A stretch of DNA of 64,000 bases from an uncultured Prevotella sp. (GTDB taxonomy: Bacteria; Bacteroidota; Bacteroidia; Bacteroidales; Bacteroidaceae): NCBI GenBank assembly GCA_944319915.1, contig CALUEY010000001.1, positions 176,558 to 240,557 on the forward strand, read 5' to 3'. The notes beneath the pieces are model-generated. The model worked only from the letters and a program-made list of their open reading frames with translations. It was not told the DNA's origin and searched no databases. Each line of letters starts with the position of its first letter. Within the stretch, counting starts at the first letter, position 1. The position numbers and the translations under genes were made by a program. Below, piece after piece: positions 62,408-64,000 of this stretch.

Positions 62408-63721
62408 TCAGTCTTTCTTCGTGCCTTTAGGCTTGGCAGGCAGCTCAATGCTTTCCACCGTGCGCATCCATACGCGGCGCAGGTCGGTCCAGTGGTAGTA
62501 CGGCCACATGTCGGTGCTGACGTTGGACAGATGCACCTCGCGTTCGTTTAGCAGCGGTTTTACGAGTATGTCGGTGCTGCCAGGCTTGCGGAAGAACACC
62601 AGTTGCACGTTGCCGCACATAGGTATTATGCGGTATGTCTGGTAGTATTCGGCTATAGAGTCCCACACGGCCGTCGGTCTGTCGAACGTCTCCATCTGCA
62701 TTAGGGCAACGAGCGGTGCAAGATTGGTGTCATGGCCGAAGCGTAGCGATGCCGAAGGGCGGGGTGAGGCAAGTGCGGTGTCGGCCGTCTCCACAATGTT
62801 GCGCAGAAGGTTGCGTGCCAGCCATGGCATACGGCCTCCGCTCAGAGGCGAAGGGCCCTGCTCGTAGTACCACTCGAAGTTGTTGAGCTGCCACAGCTGA
62901 TAAAGCTCTTCGGGAGTGAAAAGAAAACCGAGGTCGGGCTGTCCGTAAGAGCTTTGGCTGATGCCGTGATACTCGAACAGGTCGGTCATGAGCTTCTGCG
63001 GGTCTTTTACCTTGGGCAGATAGTCCTCGGTAAACAGCTGGCGCATCATTCGCTCCGGCCTTACGAAGCGGCTGCGTGCAGCAGCGAAGGCCGAGTCGGC
63101 GTTTTGCTGGCAACTGTCGGAGTAGATGGGGTTCTTGTATTTAAGGTAGTAGGCATCGTGCTCGCTGGCGTCGGTGGTGATGTTGAGGCGCGGGTTGAGG
63201 CCCTTAAGCTCCACGCAGGCCGCCGCCATCGACAGGAAGGCGCGCGTCTTGTAGGTGGAGCGGGCGTCAACGTGGGTGCCGTCGGCGAATATCTGCGGGT
63301 AGTTAGCATACATCCTGCGCGCCAGTGCGCGGTGCTGCTCGGCCCCCTTGGCGGTAAGCTCGCCGTAGCGGTCGCCGCACTCGCGTGCCAGGGCCGTCAC
63401 CACGGCCAGTGCGCGCCGGCCGTCGGCTGTCAGTCCGCCGCCCTTTTCGGCCTCGGCCAGGGCCGTGAGGGCAGGCCCGTACTTGTCTTCGCCCGTGAGG
63501 TAGCGCGAGCCGTGGCGGGCGTAGGTGCTTATGTAGCAGGGCTGGTAGCCCTCGGGCGCGGGCGTAAGCTCTTCTGTAGGAGCCTCGTAGGCTAAATACT
63601 TGCCTGCAGCCAGGCGCGGGTTGGCCTTAAGGTCGCGCTCGGCGCGCGTTTGCGCCGTGGCCGGCAGCGCCGTCGCAAGTGCGCAGGCAAAGGCGCAGGC
63701 GGCAGTGGTAATCTTGTTCAT
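62408..63721 (-). CDS. Histidine acid phosphatase (phytase/MINPP-like)
   Basis: 437 residues. Signal peptide (MNKITTAACAFACALATALP), catalytic YISTYARHGSRYLTGEDKYG (RHGxR with the nucleophile His) and a C-terminal LRFGHDTNLAPLVALM, whose HD is the proton donor. Matches the branch-2 histidine phosphatases, probably the multiple inositol polyphosphate phosphatase-like group known in Bacteroides. Likely periplasmic release of phosphate from phytate or sugar phosphates; the exact substrate is not shown. Confidence 0.85.
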   Translation of the reverse strand: MNKITTAACAFACALATALPATAQTRAERDLKANPRLAAGKYLAYEAPTEELTPAPEGYQPCYISTYARHGSRYLTGEDKYGPALTALAEAEKGGGLTADGRRALAVVTALARECGDRYGELTAKGAEQHRALARRMYANYPQIFADGTHVDARSTYKTRAFLSMAAACVELKGLNPRLNITTDASEHDAYYLKYKNPIYSDSCQQNADSAFAAARSRFVRPERMMRQLFTEDYLPKVKDPQKLMTDLFEYHGISQSSYGQPDLGFLFTPEELYQLWQLNNFEWYYEQGPSPLSGGRMPWLARNLLRNIVETADTALASPRPSASLRFGHDTNLAPLVALMQMETFDRPTAVWDSIAEYYQTYRIIPMCGNVQLVFFRKPGSTDILVKPLLNEREVHLSNVSTDMWPYYHWTDLRRVWMRTVESIELPAKPKGTKKD

Positions 63722-63761
63722 TGCTGTTTCCCTCTTGTTTCAGTCGTTTGTAAAATCGCTG

Positions 63762-63769
63762 CAAAAGTA
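63762..63769 (-). promoter_or_regulatory. -7 box of the histidine phosphatase gene
   Basis: TACTTTTG on the minus strand, 40 bp before the ATG. Confidence 0.55.
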
Positions 63770-63872
63770 CGCATTTTTCGCGAGGCGCGCGTTGCAAAGC
63801 GTGTTACAAAACCGTGAATTGTGGGGCCGCCAGGGTGGCTTGCGTAACTACCTGGGCCTCAGCGGGTTTGCA

Positions 63873-63938
63873 AAACGTGCCGTTTTGCGCCCTCAAACGG
63901 CCCGTTTTGGACCCTGAAACGGTCTGTATTCTAAGACT
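63873..63938 (+). repeat. 22-bp periodic repeat array 4 (3 units)
   Basis: Units at 63873, 63895 and 63917. The middle unit carries the full core AAACGG-c-CCGTTTTG, and the third is degenerate. It lies ~150 bp upstream of the histidine phosphatase gene; the sequence to the window end shows nothing else. Confidence 0.7.
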
Positions 63939-64000
63939 TAAGCAAGTATTTTGTGTTAAAGTTCTGGTTAAGAAATATTAAAACGGCCACACTTCAGATT

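Noticed and set aside
62183-62551. 122-codon plus-strand ORF upstream of the phosphatase stop
   Set aside because: It runs antisense into a clear gene and across a terminator hairpin, with no family features.

Overview
The window looks like a chromosomal segment of a Bacteroidales bacterium, probably Prevotellaceae or a close relative. This is inferred from sequence signals and gene content, not from a database match. The signals are: repeated TAnnTTTG -7 promoter boxes with a TTG-type -33 element about 20 bp upstream; PorT, GldH and a type IX secretion (T9SS) sorting domain; a double-ExbD TonB locus; NVEALA and DUF4831 proteins; and a RicT-HolB-GldH cluster. Most of the window is GC-rich. 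The Rhs region (about 5.7-14.4 kb) and the NVEALA/propeller remnant (about 46.0-47.5 kb) are visibly richer in AT.

Layout. 1-5.6 kb: a housekeeping run hpt-adk-obgE-pgeF (minus strand, pgeF cut by the window edge), with nnr and a DUF4831 gene diverging from it. 5.7-14.4 kb: a polymorphic-toxin operon on the minus strand. In transcription order it encodes a T9SS-sorted tail-fibre-like protein, a small exported protein, a roughly 2,010-residue Sec-exported SpvB/FG-GAP/Rhs protein ending in a GIY-YIG (URI-fold) nuclease domain, and two tandem copies of a 161-residue candidate immunity gene. Between the copies lies a 12-codon fossil of the toxin 3' end. 14.5-20.7 kb: fba, a membrane MutS-like ATPase, a hydrolase/nucleotidase-like fusion, and an ECF sigma operon. 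21.1-24.1 kb: a GntR/YtrA-type autoregulated ABC operon with a clear operator. 24.2-30.3 kb: a complete MacAB-TolC-like export operon. 30.4-35.0 kb: a small helix-turn-helix-like protein, rplS, a two-gene 5'-nucleotidase, porT, a ferredoxin and tRNA-Met. 35.2-40.2 kb: START-like, lptG, ribBA and aspC. 40.4-45.9 kb: exbB-exbD-exbD-tonB-pstS-like-TPR. 46.0-47.5 kb: decayed beta-propeller and NVEALA genes. 48.1-54.9 kb: a stand-alone IMP cyclohydrolase domain followed by mreB-mreC-mreD-mrdA-rodA, with a MITE-like element between mreC and mreD. 55.0-63.7 kb: gldH, ricT, holB, metF, a GH51 arabinofuranosidase, a second TonB-domain protein and a histidine acid phosphatase.

Two things stand out. The first is the Rhs toxin island with duplicated, N-terminally diverging immunity genes and a displaced-toxin fossil, in one operon with a T9SS-sorted protein. 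The second is a dispersed intergenic repeat family: four arrays at about 20.9, 34.5, 47.8 and 63.9 kb, each built from 22-bp units around a 13-bp palindrome (AAACGG-c-CCGTTT), all in the same orientation. I cannot assign a function to these arrays. All positions, alignments and identity counts were made by eye from the sequence.
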